Shown here: positions 63,028 through 64,000 of the stretch, one piece after another
Position numbering within the stretch: the first letter of the stretch is position 1
How the letters are laid out: the number at the start of each line of letters is the position of its first letter
Source: Limnanthes douglasii subsp. nivea
Lineage: Eukaryota; Streptophyta; Magnoliopsida; Brassicales; Limnanthaceae
Assembly: GCA_036936605.1 (NCBI GenBank)
Contig: JAUPFV010000001.1
Span: 210,039,138 to 210,103,137, forward strand
Direction of reading: 5' to 3'
Length of the DNA: 64,000 nt
Position numbers and translations under genes: made by a program
The notes under the pieces: generated by a model
What the model was told of the DNA's origin: nothing
What the model saw: only the letters and a program-made list of their open reading frames with translations
Database searches by the model: none

Positions 63028-64000
63028 AAAAGTACCCCTAAATACCTTCTCAAGTATCAAATACCAAGATGGTATCCGTTTTTGGACTAGTTTCATAAAC
63101 TACCTAAAGCCACATTTTGGACAATTATACCCTCTGGGGTATAAAAGGGGTTCTTTTTGTTGAAACCCCCTTTTTTCACCTTCAAATCAGACTTTTGGGT
63201 TCCAATTCCCCCCACTTTCACATTTCTAAATTTGTGGAGAGAGAAACACGTTTTACGAGAGCGAAACCAAAAGACAACCGGCGATATCAATACACCTCTG
63301 CACCTCTGTTCCGATATTCCTTACAACCACGGCGGATCACCGGCGAACAGGAACGAACGTCCTCCGGTAGAACTGAAAACCACCGGTGAAACACCGACGA
63401 AGACTAACCACTGTTTTCATCTCCGTTTCGAAATTATCGACAAGCACTGGCGAACCACCGCCGAGAAGCAACCTAACCTTTGAAGCAACCACTGTCTCTG
63501 TCTCTTGTTCGACATTTGGAACCAGCACCGGCGAGCATCCAACTGCAACGAAATTTCCGTCGAACGAAACAGTCTCGTTCGAACCAAACCAGGTATCTGT
63601 CTCTGTTTCCATGTGTAGGTTCTTTTACATTGTCTGTCAATGGCTGGTAGACGTCTTTTCTCGTACAGTGGTTGTTTCGGACGGAATAGTAAGCGTTTGT
63701 CTTACTGAGTATGGTGTTGTTGATAGCACTGCTAGGAGGATGTTTGTAGCGTTTAGATTTTGCGTAGGGTTGCCCCATATCTAGTAATATGGTCTTTCAC
63801 ATGTATCAGTATATAGTTTAACTGCCCTGAGCAATCGATTTGGACCTGGCAGGGTTTAATCGTTAACGTGTTTGATCGTGTGCAACAGCTATAAGATGCT
63901 GTTTCAAATGTTGTGAGCGTATGTAGGTGTCGTCATACATATAGCAATGTATATTGTAAATACTATCAGGGTCTGATAAGAGATGTACATGTACGACATG
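63028..64000 (+). mobile_element. Possible start of another transposon or transcription unit
   Basis: GAGAAAAGTACCCCTAAATACC (63028-63049) resembles the terminal sequences of some plant Mutator-like elements. GGGGTATAAAAGGGG (63137-63151) is a strong TATA-like box. From 63280 on a segment repeats ACCGGCGAA, ACCGACGAA and CACTGGCGAACCACCGCC motifs, as in 5' leaders. A GTAGGTTC donor-like site lies near 63615. No known protein domain was found before the window ends, so identity is open. Confidence 0.3.

Noticed and set aside
63386..63784. 132-codon plus-strand ORF as a real protein gene
   Set aside because: The text is Ser/Thr-rich, overlaps repeated leader-like motifs, and a minus-strand frame of similar length exists. 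I see no domain.

Overview
The window is nuclear DNA of a flowering plant, most likely a eudicot. Low GC, short GT-AG introns, a chloroplast-targeted protein, a GPI-type lipid transfer protein, a heavy-metal-associated (HMA) domain protein and plant-specific transposon lineages all point that way. I recognise only three host genes, all between 21.8 and 25.9 kb. Nearly everything else is transposable-element DNA in several nested layers, most of it decayed by stops, frameshifts and deletions.

Layout. 1-7946: two remnants of one Ty3/gypsy (Tat-like) family in opposite orientations, the minus-strand copy cut by the window edge and the plus-strand copy retaining its 5' LTR, with a piece of another LTR element between them. 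7947-14590: a second Tat-like gypsy element that begins inside the reverse transcriptase of the first; it has lost most of gag and the integrase core, and carries an antisense extra ORF. 15745-21521: a nearly full-length L1-type LINE with two ORFs. 21800-25841: the three host genes. 26320-26603: a tRNA-derived SINE with target-site duplication (TSD). 26930-35560: copia remnants and a miniature LTR element. 36206-36612: a solo LTR. 37227-40963: a copia element with very short LTRs. 41611-43096: a non-autonomous hAT-like element that was later hit by a 5'-truncated LINE, with TSDs visible for both insertions. 43540-45915: a large inverted repeat around a copia gag fragment, followed by primer-binding-site, polypurine-tract and LTR pieces.

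The right-hand quarter (about 46.1-62.1 kb) is the most informative part. A Mutator-like element (MULE) carries two convergent genes: a plant mobile domain (PMD/MAIN-like) protein on the plus strand, and a MULE transposase with FAR1-type zinc finger, DDE core, SWIM finger and OTU-like tail on the minus strand. Each gene seems to have a first intron holding an array of regularly spaced GTCGCA..TGCGAC palindromes, and the two arrays are mirror images. A 10.4-kb Tat gypsy element (49753-60158, TSD AAGGT, two 407-bp LTRs about 97% identical by eye) sits exactly within the SWIM finger of the transposase. That element has gag-protease-RT-RNase H-integrase on the minus strand and, on the plus strand, an antisense ORF with at least one intron.

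Relative order of events can be read from the nesting: the MULE is older than the gypsy element inside it, and the solo LTR at 36.2 kb and the 4.5-kb LTR belong to the same gypsy family but are more diverged. The mirrored palindromic arrays together with the two-gene MULE are my best candidate for an undescribed system. All boundaries and splice sites were read by eye.
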